This document shows, one piece after another, positions 33,621 through 41,608 of a stretch of 64,000 nucleotides of DNA. The position numbers and the translations under genes are program-made. The notes below the pieces were generated by a model. It had not been told where the DNA came from, searched no databases, and worked only from the letters and a program-made list of their open reading frames with translations. The DNA is taken from IMG/VR virus record IMGVR_UViG_3300045974_000283, positions 113,838 through 177,837 of that record, one strand, 5' to 3'. Source of the stretch: a virus. Position 1 is the first letter of the stretch. Every line of letters starts with the position of its first letter.

Positions 33621-34312
33621 AAGACCGCTTGATTGGCTTGGGTCTCCCGCACGACCCCGAGTTCGCCGCTCGGGTTCAGTCATTCACGGCTGTCCACGCT
33701 CATGTTCGTGGCTGCGCGACCAAGCGCTACCACACTGAGCCCACGCTGCAGAACGAGACGGTCGGCGCTCACGTCGGCTTCATGGTCGGTGCGGCCTTCA
33801 TCATCTACGACACGCCTTCGCTGGCGCTACTCAAGGCCATCAGCCTGCACGATCACATGGAAGCCATCACTGGCGACATGCCCGCGCCGATGAAGGTCCG
33901 GAGGCCCGAGCTGAAAGCCATCATCGACGAACTGGAGATGGAGTTCCACGGCGAGTCGAAGCTGCCCGGCTGGCCCATGCTTGACGCGCACGAAGAACGG
34001 CAACTGAAGGTCTTGGACCGCCTGTCAGGAGTCGCCTGCGCCTCGCAAGAACTTCGCATGGGCAACTGGAGCGTCCACCACGTTCTGGGTGCCTTCTGCG
34101 GTTACTTCGCGACGCTGAAGCCCGAATGGAAGGAGCTCTACTTCTTCGAGGGTCTTCTGGACACCGCACCGAATCGCAACCGGGCTGTCCCCGACGACAC
34201 AAAGCGTCTGTTCGAGGCGATGGTCAAGAGCGTCCGTGAGGCGGCGTCTCCCAAATACCGCACGAACCCCAAGCCGGACGGCATGTCTTCCCTCGGTCCA
34301 ATCGCGAGCTGA
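33617..34312 (+). CDS. HD-domain 5'-deoxynucleotidase (YfbR-like)
   Basis: I chose ATG 33617 (ATGA overlap). The motif order is ETVGAHVGFMV, then SLHDHMEAITGDMPAPMK, close to the HDxxExxTGDxPxPxK of YfbR. H...HD...D would hold the metal. YfbR removes the 5'-phosphate of dNMPs. Next to a dUMP-modifying enzyme it could deplete dTMP or other dNMPs so that the modified nucleotide dominates. The protein is 231 aa, slightly longer than YfbR. Specificity is not visible. Confidence 0.8.
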   Translation: MKDRLIGLGLPHDPEFAARVQSFTAVHAHVRGCATKRYHTEPTLQNETVGAHVGFMVGAAFIIYDTPSLALLKAISLHDHMEAITGDMPAPMKVRRPELKAIIDELEMEFHGESKLPGWPMLDAHEERQLKVLDRLSGVACASQELRMGNWSVHHVLGAFCGYFATLKPEWKELYFFEGLLDTAPNRNRAVPDDTKRLFEAMVKSVREAASPKYRTNPKPDGMSSLGPIAS

Positions 34313-34315
34313 ATC

Positions 34316-34618
34316 ATGGGCCACTACCTTAGCGAGATGCAGTGCAACGACTGCGGTCGCGTCCGCTGCGAGTGCAAGCGCAAGCCGGACCCGGAGCCGG
34401 AGTGGACGATCAACGACAAGTTCGAGGTCGTTCACCGTGACACGATATCTCTCATGTATCGGTCTCGGGCAACTTGGTTCTATACCAAGGAAGCTGCTGA
34501 AAACATGGTCTTGCCTACTCTCGAGGACAGTATCAAGATGGCGCAGGAACGCATTGAGCAAGACAAGAAACGGGTCGCCAAGCTGAAAGACCTACGCAAG
34601 AAACTGGAGTCCAAATGA
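34316..34618 (+). CDS. Small zinc-binding coiled-coil protein (100 aa)
   Basis: ATG 34316 lies 3 bp after the previous stop. The N-terminus has MQCNDCGRVRCECK, two CxxC/CxC pairs. The C-terminal 35 residues (MAQERIEQDKKRVAKL) form a charged coiled coil. It overlaps the next gene by 4 bp. The function is unknown. Confidence 0.6.
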   Translation: MGHYLSEMQCNDCGRVRCECKRKPDPEPEWTINDKFEVVHRDTISLMYRSRATWFYTKEAAENMVLPTLEDSIKMAQERIEQDKKRVAKLKDLRKKLESK

Positions 34619-34803
34619 CATCTCTCACCCTCATGAACATTGGAGTGGGCCTGCTCGGCGTCGCCGTTCTGCTCCACGGCGGGATCTCTTTCTTCTCGAC
34701 AGGCTACTCGAAGGCCGGGTACATAGCGCTTGTCAGCGTCTGCTGTACGTCCATCGTTTGCATGTTGTCAGCGCTCACATGGGTTCAGTTCTTCCACCCC
34801 TAG
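34615..34803 (+). CDS. Small membrane protein with two hydrophobic segments (62 aa)
   Basis: ATG 34615 overlaps the previous stop. Residues 6-28 and 36-58 are hydrophobic, so it is probably a hairpin in the host inner membrane. Its stop lies in a small inverted repeat. The function is unknown. Confidence 0.58.
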   Translation: MTSLTLMNIGVGLLGVAVLLHGGISFFSTGYSKAGYIALVSVCCTSIVCMLSALTWVQFFHP

Positions 34804-34816
34804 CAATTTTAGGGGT
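34796..34816 (+). terminator. Possible terminator hairpin
   Basis: ACCCCTA/TAGGGGT forms a 7-bp stem around a 7-base GCAATTT loop over the stop codon of the 34615 gene. It has only a short T run afterwards. Confidence 0.4.
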
Positions 34817-34836
34817 TCCAACACCCGGAGACTTCC

Positions 34837-35298
34837 ATGTCGCTCACCGCTGCCCAGATTCTCAAGTCCCTCGCCCGAGTGCCACCCGGCAAAGACGGCG
34901 AGGACCGTTTCGATCGTGCCACCCGCGTGAAGGTAACCGAGCTCAAGCGCGGCAAGGTCAAGACGAACGGCAACATCCGCTTCCTGTGCAAGACCAAGAC
35001 CCCGGAACACGTCAAGGGTCGCCTCATCGTGGAGACTTACGTCACCTCGGTCGAGTTCAAGATGCAGGGCAAGATGGCGGGCAAGTACGTCATTGTCTCC
35101 TGCGGATGCCCGGACTTCTGCTTCATGTGGGAATACAACCTCACGCAGAAGGATGCGTCCATGATCAAGTACGGCAACGGCGAGGCCCCCACGAAGCCGA
35201 TTCCTATCGGCATGTGCAAGCATCTGATCCGCACCTTCGATCAGCTCGTGACAAAGGCTCAAGTCGACTCCAAATTCGTACTCCCGGTGACCACATGA
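34837..35298 (+). CDS. SWIM-type zinc-finger-like protein (153 aa)
   Basis: ATG 34837 follows CCCGGAGACTTCC. Near residue 89, SCGCPDF gives CxC, and near residue 129, GMCKHLIRTF gives CxH, the CxC...CxH spacing of SWIM zinc domains that bind DNA or proteins. The basic N-terminal part may contact nucleic acid. It overlaps the sigma-like gene by 4 bp, suggesting joint expression. Confidence 0.68.
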   Translation: MSLTAAQILKSLARVPPGKDGEDRFDRATRVKVTELKRGKVKTNGNIRFLCKTKTPEHVKGRLIVETYVTSVEFKMQGKMAGKYVIVSCGCPDFCFMWEYNLTQKDASMIKYGNGEAPTKPIPIGMCKHLIRTFDQLVTKAQVDSKFVLPVTT

Positions 35299-36272
35299 GC
35301 AATAACTACGCACACAGCACCAACTTCGCCGGGATGAAGAATGTCGCAGAGCAGTTCGACTCGAACCTGACCTCCGCACAGTATCTTCAGGCGTTGGACA
35401 GCCTCCTGTTCCGCGCCTACTCGCCGATCATAATGGCGACCAACTCATTCGACGCCCTCGTGGGTCAGCTCATCGGCTGGCAAGAAACTACACGCAAGCG
35501 CAAGGTCTCGTTCCAGCATCGGGACGAGTTCATTCCCATCGCACTGACTTGGCTGTGTCTACCGTCTCGGGAAGAGAAGGCCGCACGGGCTGCGGATCTG
35601 CTGCTGGACCGGGCTGCTCTAGCTGAGTTCGTCGAAACCTTCATAAGCTCGATGGATCGATTCGAGCAGGCGTCCAACCTCCTGCTGACCGACAAGGACG
35701 GCAACCCGTGTTCCATCGATGAGCACATGGCCTTCGCCCACTCCGTCGTGGACTCGTGTGGTGCGCCATCCATAGGTGTTCTGCTAAACGCCATCACCGA
35801 GAGCAAGCTCTACATCAGCCGTTATCACAAGTTCGCGGAAGCCATCATGACGCGGTTCACCCGCCTCTGCCTGATGACTGCTCAGCGCGACTACGTGAAC
35901 GTCTTCGGGCACTCCATTGATTTGAACGACGCTGTCCAGGTCTACATGATGGTGGCCCGCCGCGCCATCGACAAGTGTGACCCGCGCCAAGGCGTCCTCA
36001 CCTCGCACATCCAGTCCTGGCTCAAGTCCGGTCGCTCCATCATCGCCGACCAACAGAAAGGCGACGGCAGCGCCATCACGCTGGATGACACCGAGGAAGA
36101 ACCTTACGAGGGCTCCGAGGCGGAAGCGGTCAGTCGCAGCGAACATTCAAGCCGCGTCAGCGAGATCGCCCGTCTTGTTGACCCCGAAGGCTACGGTCGA
36201 GCTTGGCTCGGCCTGAACGAATCACCAACCTGGATACGCTCACAAATGGAAGCCCTCACCACGCATCAGTAA
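35295..36272 (+). CDS. Divergent sigma-70 region 2-like protein
   Basis: ATG 35295 overlaps the previous stop. Around residues 205-255, DLNDAVQVYMMVARRAIDKCDPRQG, followed by a Trp-containing helix (IQSWLKSGRSI), resembles sigma region 2: the aspartate-rich helix that grips the RNA polymerase clamp and the -10-reading helix. The rest (325 aa) is helical, with an acidic stretch near 260-270. It could be a late sigma-like factor in the style of T4 gp55 and could read the GTTAAT motifs. No region 4 is visible, as in gp55. Alternatively, the resemblance may be chance. Confidence 0.5.
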   Translation: MSNNYAHSTNFAGMKNVAEQFDSNLTSAQYLQALDSLLFRAYSPIIMATNSFDALVGQLIGWQETTRKRKVSFQHRDEFIPIALTWLCLPSREEKAARAADLLLDRAALAEFVETFISSMDRFEQASNLLLTDKDGNPCSIDEHMAFAHSVVDSCGAPSIGVLLNAITESKLYISRYHKFAEAIMTRFTRLCLMTAQRDYVNVFGHSIDLNDAVQVYMMVARRAIDKCDPRQGVLTSHIQSWLKSGRSIIADQQKGDGSAITLDDTEEEPYEGSEAEAVSRSEHSSRVSEIARLVDPEGYGRAWLGLNESPTWIRSQMEALTTHQ

Positions 36273-36320
36273 ACCTTCACAACCATCACGCGTCCCCTTC
36301 ACACAAACCGAAAGTTCACC

Positions 36321-36986
36321 ATGTCCACCAAGAAAACCAAGGCTCCGGCCAAGGCTGCACCCGCCCCGGCGTCCAAGCCTGTTCTCAAGAACGCACCGAA
36401 GCCCGCTGCGAAAACTGCCGCTCCGGCCGCGAAGCCTGCTCCCGGGGCGAAACCCAAGAAGGTCAATCCTGCTGAGCTGAAGGTCGCCGCCAAGGAACTT
36501 GGTCTGGTGAAGAAAGCCCTCAAGGGTGCAATCGCTGCAACGCCGAAGCCGCCCAAGACGTCCAGACCCTTAAAGCCGATTCTGATCGTTCCGATCTTCC
36601 CGGCTGTCACTGGCCTAGGAATCCTGAAGGTCACGGAAGTCGCCGGTGAGTTCAACAACCGGCTCGAACTTCTGCTGCGCTCCCTGCCGCTGCAACTGGC
36701 CGTCCACTACCGTCAGCGCGCGACGCCGTTCATCGGCTCCGACATGCAGAAGCCCATGACCGGTGTCTACATCGGTTTCCTGGCAAGTCAATCAATTCCC
36801 GCACCCGCTTTCGTCTACTACTCCAGCCAACTCGACCGCTGGTCCTACTTCCACGACACCTGGGACGGTATGCTTTCGGCCATGAACGGCGGCAACGATG
36901 CCCCTGGCCTGCGCCCCGCAAGCAAGAAGGCGATCCCCGATATCTTCTACTGGTCTGGGTTCAACCACGACCCGATGGAAGTCTGA
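36321..36986 (+). CDS. Unknown protein with a histone-H1-like Lys/Ala/Pro N-terminus (221 aa)
   Basis: ATG 36321 is preceded by a purine-poor stretch. The first ~70 residues are repetitive Lys/Ala/Pro, typical of nucleic-acid-binding tails. The C-terminal ~130 residues are a folded alpha/beta domain with Trp/Tyr. No motif is recognised. It may bind DNA or RNA loosely. Confidence 0.6.
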   Translation: MSTKKTKAPAKAAPAPASKPVLKNAPKPAAKTAAPAAKPAPGAKPKKVNPAELKVAAKELGLVKKALKGAIAATPKPPKTSRPLKPILIVPIFPAVTGLGILKVTEVAGEFNNRLELLLRSLPLQLAVHYRQRATPFIGSDMQKPMTGVYIGFLASQSIPAPAFVYYSSQLDRWSYFHDTWDGMLSAMNGGNDAPGLRPASKKAIPDIFYWSGFNHDPMEV

Positions 36987-37011
36987 ACTTCACACCCACC
37001 AAGGAACACCC

Positions 37012-37932
37012 ATGCAAGCTCCACTCCCACTGAAAGAGCTCTACGAAGCTCAGGTCGCGCTCAACGCCAAGACCCTCCCGGCCTTCCTGCCCTGCGGCGC
37101 GGCAAAGAAAGTCTTCATCGATGCGCGTGACCAATCTATCCGCCTCCCGGTAGACTTCAAGCAAGCCATGCAGCGCGAGCTCGATGAGCTGGCCGTCGTG
37201 CTGCCCTTCGGCCACTGGAAGGATACCGCCAAGCAGATGCGCGCCATCAGCTTCAACGACTTCCAAAATCTCCTCCTGGAACTGGTGGACATTTTCCACT
37301 TCCTGATGAGCGAGAACTTGGTCGAAGTGGCTTCGGTCTGCAACGACGGTCAACCTGATCTTGACGTGATCGTCAAGCACTCGGTGGCTCGCCACACAGA
37401 GGCCCTCCTGTTCCTGGCACCCCGTGACCCGTCGATCACGACCTTCGCAGACGTCTGGCACAAGGTGAACGAGAACGGCCAGATGAACATCGGCGACTTC
37501 TGCACACTCGCCAACCTGAACACTGAGGTGAGCAGTTTCAGCGCTCGGCTGGCCCCCGGTGCCACGCTCGAATCGGAGCGCGTGATCTACAACTTCCACA
37601 CCCTCCTGAGCATGTTCGGCTTCTCGAACGATGACCTGCTCACGGTCTATCGCGGCAAGGGCGTTCTCAACGAGTTCCGCCAGTGCAACGGCTACCGCGA
37701 CGGCAGCTACATCAAGCAATGGAAGGGCGCTGGAACTTCCACCATCGAGGACAACGTGGTGATGCTCGGCATGATCAGCCGGAGCATTCCGGCCTTCCTG
37801 CCCGATGGTGTCGAGCCCTACGACTTCTCACCCGGCGAACTGTTCATGATGTTGGACGCCGAGTACAAGGCGATGAAGGCTGTCCTGGAGTCGAAGAGCC
37901 GCACCTTCAAAACTTCAGACGCCCACTCTTGA
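37012..37932 (+). CDS. Dimeric-type dUTPase (MazG-like superfamily)
   Basis: I chose ATG 37012 after AAGGAACACCC. It has the helical metal-binding signature NLLLELVDIFHFL (ELxD-type) and the later dUTPase pattern YRGKGVLNEFRQCNGYR, followed by KGAGTSTIEDN, equivalent to the family's KNxxNxxRQxxGY...G.EDN. This enzyme splits dUTP to dUMP and pyrophosphate. In this phage the dUMP could feed the TS homologue, and low dUTP would keep uracil out of DNA. The length (306 aa) includes extra inserts. Confidence 0.82.
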   Translation: MQAPLPLKELYEAQVALNAKTLPAFLPCGAAKKVFIDARDQSIRLPVDFKQAMQRELDELAVVLPFGHWKDTAKQMRAISFNDFQNLLLELVDIFHFLMSENLVEVASVCNDGQPDLDVIVKHSVARHTEALLFLAPRDPSITTFADVWHKVNENGQMNIGDFCTLANLNTEVSSFSARLAPGATLESERVIYNFHTLLSMFGFSNDDLLTVYRGKGVLNEFRQCNGYRDGSYIKQWKGAGTSTIEDNVVMLGMISRSIPAFLPDGVEPYDFSPGELFMMLDAEYKAMKAVLESKSRTFKTSDAHS

Positions 37933-37949
37933 ACTTTCGAGGCCGGGCT

Positions 37950-37956
37950 GTTAATG
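37950..37956 (+). promoter_or_regulatory. GTTAATG promoter-like motif
   Basis: GGGCTGTTAATGCACG lies 18 bp after the dUTPase stop and starts 39 bp upstream of the ATG at 37989. Confidence 0.45.
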
Positions 37957-37988
37957 CACGGCCAACTTCCACAACCCATAGGTGAACT

Positions 37989-38360
37989 ATGCCAACTGAA
38001 CAAGAAATCGAAGCCGAGATTGTGCGCAAGGGCCTCACGGCTCCGCGCATCACCCCGATCTTCATCGACAGTCTCATCGTCAAGGAAGACTACCACGTTT
38101 TCCCCGGCTCCCGAGTGACGGTCTGCGCGTTGTTCCTCAAGAACGGCTACGTCGTCGTCGGCGAAGGCGCGGCTGCGCACTCCGCAAACTTCGATGCTGA
38201 GACCGGCCGTCAAGCTGCTCGCAGAGTCGCTCGCGAGAAGATCTGGCCGCTGGCCGGATACGCCCTGCGCGAGCAGCTGACACAGGCTCACGATCTGGCG
38301 CTCGAAGTCGCGGCCGAGGCACAGGCGGAAGCTGACGCTCAGGCTCAAACAGCTCTCTGA
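37989..38360 (+). CDS. Gp49_66-family phage protein (123 aa)
   Basis: Residues 30-85 fit the Phage_gp49_66 family pattern: IVKEDYHVFPGSRVTVCAL, then KNGYVVVGEGA, NFDAETGRQAAR and KIWPLAGY. Such proteins are widespread in phages and have no settled function. A helical Ala/Glu-rich tail follows. It stands just upstream of the ssDNA-binding-like gene. Confidence 0.75.
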   Translation: MPTEQEIEAEIVRKGLTAPRITPIFIDSLIVKEDYHVFPGSRVTVCALFLKNGYVVVGEGAAAHSANFDAETGRQAARRVAREKIWPLAGYALREQLTQAHDLALEVAAEAQAEADAQAQTAL

Positions 38361-38386
38361 ATTTCTCAACACCTTACGAGGTATCA

Positions 38387-39952
38387 ATGGCTACAGCAAC
38401 CAAACGAAAAGCATCTGGCAAGGACTTCGACGACGTCCCGACGAGTGGCTACGGGGACAAGTCCCGCAAGCCCACTGAGCAGGTCCAGATGCTCAACACG
38501 CCTGACGGCAAGTGGACTCTCTTCCGCCCGATCGGCCCCGCTTACAGCTACGCGGGTCACTGGATCACGGTGACGAAGAAGGACGGCAAAATTTCGCAGT
38601 TCTACATGGCCTGCGCGGCATGGGATCCCGAGAGTGTCCAACGGCAAGGCGGCAACGGCGCGGAACACTGCAAGTTCTGCGCACTGGAAGCGTTCTACAA
38701 AGAGAACGACACGCCACGGGACGACCGGAAGTCGCGATTCACGGTGGACCACTACGCGAACGTCATCTCTCGTGTCGAGCAGAAGCGCAAGCCGGAAGAC
38801 GCCTACATCTCCGAGGACGAGGCCGCAACGGGCTTCAAGACTCTAGACTCCGACTCCTGGACCCCGGTGCGCGTCGTGCGCATGACCGACAACGTGGTGC
38901 GGAAGGTCAAGGGCATCCGCGAGCTGAACGTTCATGAAGACCCCGAGACCGGCGACTCGCAAACCTATCCGGCTTCCCACAAGAAGTTTGGCTGTGACAT
39001 TCAGCTGAAGTACACGGCCAAGAATCCGCCTGCAACTCGGTACGAGACCAATCGCGGCAACCCCACACCGCTGAAGAAGTCCGAAGCTGCCTACCTGATC
39101 TGGGACTTGAGCGACCTGACCGACTACCCGACCACGGCCGAGATGGCTGCTGAGTTCGACTCGTGGGCTGCACGGAACCATGTCGTGATCCCCGGCCTGA
39201 CCAAGAAGGTCGCAGGCAAGGGCAAGCCTGCCCCGGTCGATGACGAGGACAGCGAGGACGAAGACGAAGTTCCGAAGGCCAAAGCCAAGCGCAAACCTGC
39301 TCCGGTGGCCGACGAGTTCGATGATGACGGTGAAGATGAGGCTCCGGCTCCCAAGGCAAAAGCCAAGAAGAAGCCTGCGGTCGTTGAAGATGACGACGAG
39401 TTCGGCAATGATGACGACGAAGACGAAGCGCCTCCTCCCAAGGCGAAAAAGCCCGCTCCAAAGCGTCAAGCTGAACCCGAAGACGACTTCGAGGACGATG
39501 ATGACACTCCTCCTCCGAAAGCCAAGGCCAAACCCGCATCCAAGAAACCGGCACCCGTCGAAGACGACGATGACGACTTCGAAGACGATACGCCTGCTCC
39601 GCCCAAGGCCAAGAAGCCCGCTGCGAAGAAACCTCCTGTCGTCGAGGACGACGATGACTTCGAGGAAGAGGACGCTCCGCCTCCGAAGGCCAAGGCGAAG
39701 CCCGGCAAGAAGCCTCCGGTGGTCGAGGATGATGACGATGACTTCGAGGATGACACGCCGACTCCACCCAAGGCCAAGAAGCCCGCTGCCGCTCCTGCCA
39801 AGAAGAAGCCTGCTCCAGTGGAAGACGACGACTTCGAGGAAGAGGACGAGCCGCCTGCCCGCAAGCCTGCGGCGAAAGCCAAGCCTGCGGCTGTCGCGGC
39901 CAAGAAGAAGCCGCGTCCTCCCGTCGACGATGACGATGAGTTCGAAGACTGA
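38387..39952 (+). CDS. Putative ssDNA-binding protein with long charged-repeat tail (521 aa)
   Basis: Residues 1-275 form the folded part, with TLFRPIGPAYSYAGHW (the start of an OB-like domain) and a zinc-site pattern (MACAAW ... EHCKFCALE), as in T4 gp32-type proteins. From residue 285 to the end the protein is a polyampholyte of about eight KAKKPA...VEDDDDFED repeats. Acidic tails recruit partners in single-strand-binding proteins. Position directly before RecA and SbcCD genes supports the assignment. The folded part is not similar enough by eye to be sure. Confidence 0.6.
   Translation: MATATKRKASGKDFDDVPTSGYGDKSRKPTEQVQMLNTPDGKWTLFRPIGPAYSYAGHWITVTKKDGKISQFYMACAAWDPESVQRQGGNGAEHCKFCALEAFYKENDTPRDDRKSRFTVDHYANVISRVEQKRKPEDAYISEDEAATGFKTLDSDSWTPVRVVRMTDNVVRKVKGIRELNVHEDPETGDSQTYPASHKKFGCDIQLKYTAKNPPATRYETNRGNPTPLKKSEAAYLIWDLSDLTDYPTTAEMAAEFDSWAARNHVVIPGLTKKVAGKGKPAPVDDEDSEDEDEVPKAKAKRKPAPVADEFDDDGEDEAPAPKAKAKKKPAVVEDDDEFGNDDDEDEAPPPKAKKPAPKRQAEPEDDFEDDDDTPPPKAKAKPASKKPAPVEDDDDDFEDDTPAPPKAKKPAAKKPPVVEDDDDFEEEDAPPPKAKAKPGKKPPVVEDDDDDFEDDTPTPPKAKKPAAAPAKKKPAPVEDDDFEEEDEPPARKPAAKAKPAAVAAKKKPRPPVDDDDEFED
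39240..39949 (+). repeat. Coding repeats: alternating basic/acidic tail
   Basis: About eight imperfect units of 25-30 codons, each with a Lys/Ala/Pro block followed by Val-Glu-Asp/Asp/Phe-Glu-Asp acid blocks. The DNA is accordingly repetitive and prone to expansion or contraction. Confidence 0.85.
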
Positions 39953-39979
39953 CCTCACAGTCCGTTGAATCGCACTGAA

Positions 39980-40006
39980 GGGCCGACCGCTGTGTCGGCC
40001 CTTTTC
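39980..40006 (+). terminator. Strong rho-independent terminator
   Basis: GGGCCGAC/GTCGGCCC forms an 8-bp stem with a 6-base loop and is followed by TTTTC. It lies 28 bp after the ssDNA-binding-like gene and separates it from RecA. Confidence 0.9.
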
Positions 40007-40027
40007 GTTTCTACCCCGGAGTTTTAG

Positions 40028-41605
40028 ATGCCCAGACCCAAACAGAAGCTTCTGCTAGACATCAACCAAGAAGAGATGACCAAGAAACGAGCCCGCAAGG
40101 TGGCGCTTGCTGAGGTGGAAGAAGCCGACGAGGACGACGATGAAGAGGTCGAAGTCGCGGACGAGGTCGTCGACCAGACAGGCAAACGCGTTGACCGTTC
40201 CATGGAGATCATGGGTCTGCTTCGCGAGATGGAGAAGGTCGTCCACATCAACGCCGTAAGCTTCGGCGAAGAAACGCGGATGCACACGAGCCTGCTGTGC
40301 CTCGACCTGCTCATCGGTGGAGGCATCGCTCCCGGATGGTACACCTTCTCCGGCCCCGAGCAATCGGCCAAGACGACAGCGGCCATCAGCATCTCAGCGG
40401 CATCAGCTGATCAGGACGTTGACCTGCGCGTACTTTGGGACGCTGAGAACTCTTCTGGTTCCTCCACGGACTACGTCGCTCGCATCTTCTCAACGGTGGG
40501 TTCCAAGCAATCGGTCGACAGCGTCTTCGGCGTTCGCGATGACAAGGGCGTCTACATCGTCCCACCGAAGATCTACTACCGGGATGATCCTGAGGGTGCC
40601 AAGCTGTTCTCGTGGTTGCGTGGAGTACTCACGCGCCTACCAGACAAACGCTTCGAAAACGGCGATTGGTGGTACGTCTATGACGACGCGAAAGACATCA
40701 TGAAGATGAAGGCCAAGTTGAAGGCCCTCGACTACAAGATTGATGTCAAGATGACGGCCCGCAATCCTGGACTGTGGGTGAAAGCCCCGAGTAGTAGTCT
40801 GCAGCTCCTCATCGTGTTGGACTCTCTGCCGTCCCTACTCCCGCCGTCGCAAGAAGACGACGAAGCTGACAACTCACTGGCCGTGATGGCCCGCTTCTTC
40901 TCTAAGGAACTCCCTCGCGTCAAGGGTCTGTTCCGAGCCAAACGCTGTGCGATGGTTGCCATCAATCAGCTCCGCACCAATCCGATGCAACGCTTCGGCA
41001 ACCCAGAAGGTGAGCCCGGAGGCCAAGCGCTAAAGTTCTTTTCTGACGTTCGTCTCAAGTTCTATCCGAACGCTCTGTCGGCGGCTCCCTTTGCACCCAA
41101 GGCGGCTGAGGACGGCAAGGGCAAGTTCGAGTCCGAACCTTCGGTGTGCGGAACCGGCACGGATACCTATCGCTACATCAGCGTCGACACGATCAAGAAC
41201 AAGCTGTCCACTCCGGGTCGCACGAAGACTTGGCTGCGTCTGTGGGTCAGCGACAAGGACGGTCACGGCATGGGCTACGACCCGGTCTTCGACACCTTCT
41301 ACTACCTGCACCAGACTGGTCAGGTCATGGGCAAGCGCTCTGTGATGAAGCTGAACATCCAGGGTCTGGGCGAGGCACCGAAGACGAATACGTGGGCGGA
41401 GTTCAAGCAGATGGTCATCGGCACCGCCGCTCAGAAGAAAGCTGCCTTCGCCAAGATCGGCTACAAGGCGGTTGACTTGCGACGTGGATGTCTGGGTCAA
41501 ATCCGTCGTGGTGTCGGTTCGGAACTACTGCTGGCAAACGCCAAGAAGCTCCTCGCCGCTCCCAAGGAGAAGATCGAACGCACGGCTGACAAAGACGAGG
41601 AGTGA
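40028..41605 (+). CDS. RecA/UvsX recombinase
   Basis: Residues 109-117 are the Walker A GPEQSAKTT, with LLIVLDSLPSL as Walker B, and AINQLRTNP plus GGQALKFFSDVRLKF match the L2-adjacent region of RecA. It coats single-stranded DNA and drives strand exchange, and in phages it starts recombination-dependent replication. The N-terminus has an acidic extension (about residues 28-50), and at 525 aa the protein is longer than RecA. It follows a terminator and heads the SbcD/clamp-loader/SbcC set. Confidence 0.9.
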   Translation: MPRPKQKLLLDINQEEMTKKRARKVALAEVEEADEDDDEEVEVADEVVDQTGKRVDRSMEIMGLLREMEKVVHINAVSFGEETRMHTSLLCLDLLIGGGIAPGWYTFSGPEQSAKTTAAISISAASADQDVDLRVLWDAENSSGSSTDYVARIFSTVGSKQSVDSVFGVRDDKGVYIVPPKIYYRDDPEGAKLFSWLRGVLTRLPDKRFENGDWWYVYDDAKDIMKMKAKLKALDYKIDVKMTARNPGLWVKAPSSSLQLLIVLDSLPSLLPPSQEDDEADNSLAVMARFFSKELPRVKGLFRAKRCAMVAINQLRTNPMQRFGNPEGEPGGQALKFFSDVRLKFYPNALSAAPFAPKAAEDGKGKFESEPSVCGTGTDTYRYISVDTIKNKLSTPGRTKTWLRLWVSDKDGHGMGYDPVFDTFYYLHQTGQVMGKRSVMKLNIQGLGEAPKTNTWAEFKQMVIGTAAQKKAAFAKIGYKAVDLRRGCLGQIRRGVGSELLLANAKKLLAAPKEKIERTADKDEE

Positions 41606-41608
41606 CCC

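Noticed and set aside
24145-34312. A 5-hmdU DNA kinase with a GxxxxGKS/T loop, expected beside the pyrophosphorylase-like gene
   Set aside because: None seen in the neighbourhood; the only P-loop protein, at 30167, has a sulfotransferase-type PRSGT loop, so no kinase was called.
39240-39949. CRISPR-like regular repeats
   Set aside because: The repeats are in frame, encode Lys/Pro and Asp/Glu blocks, and are imperfect with no unique spacers.
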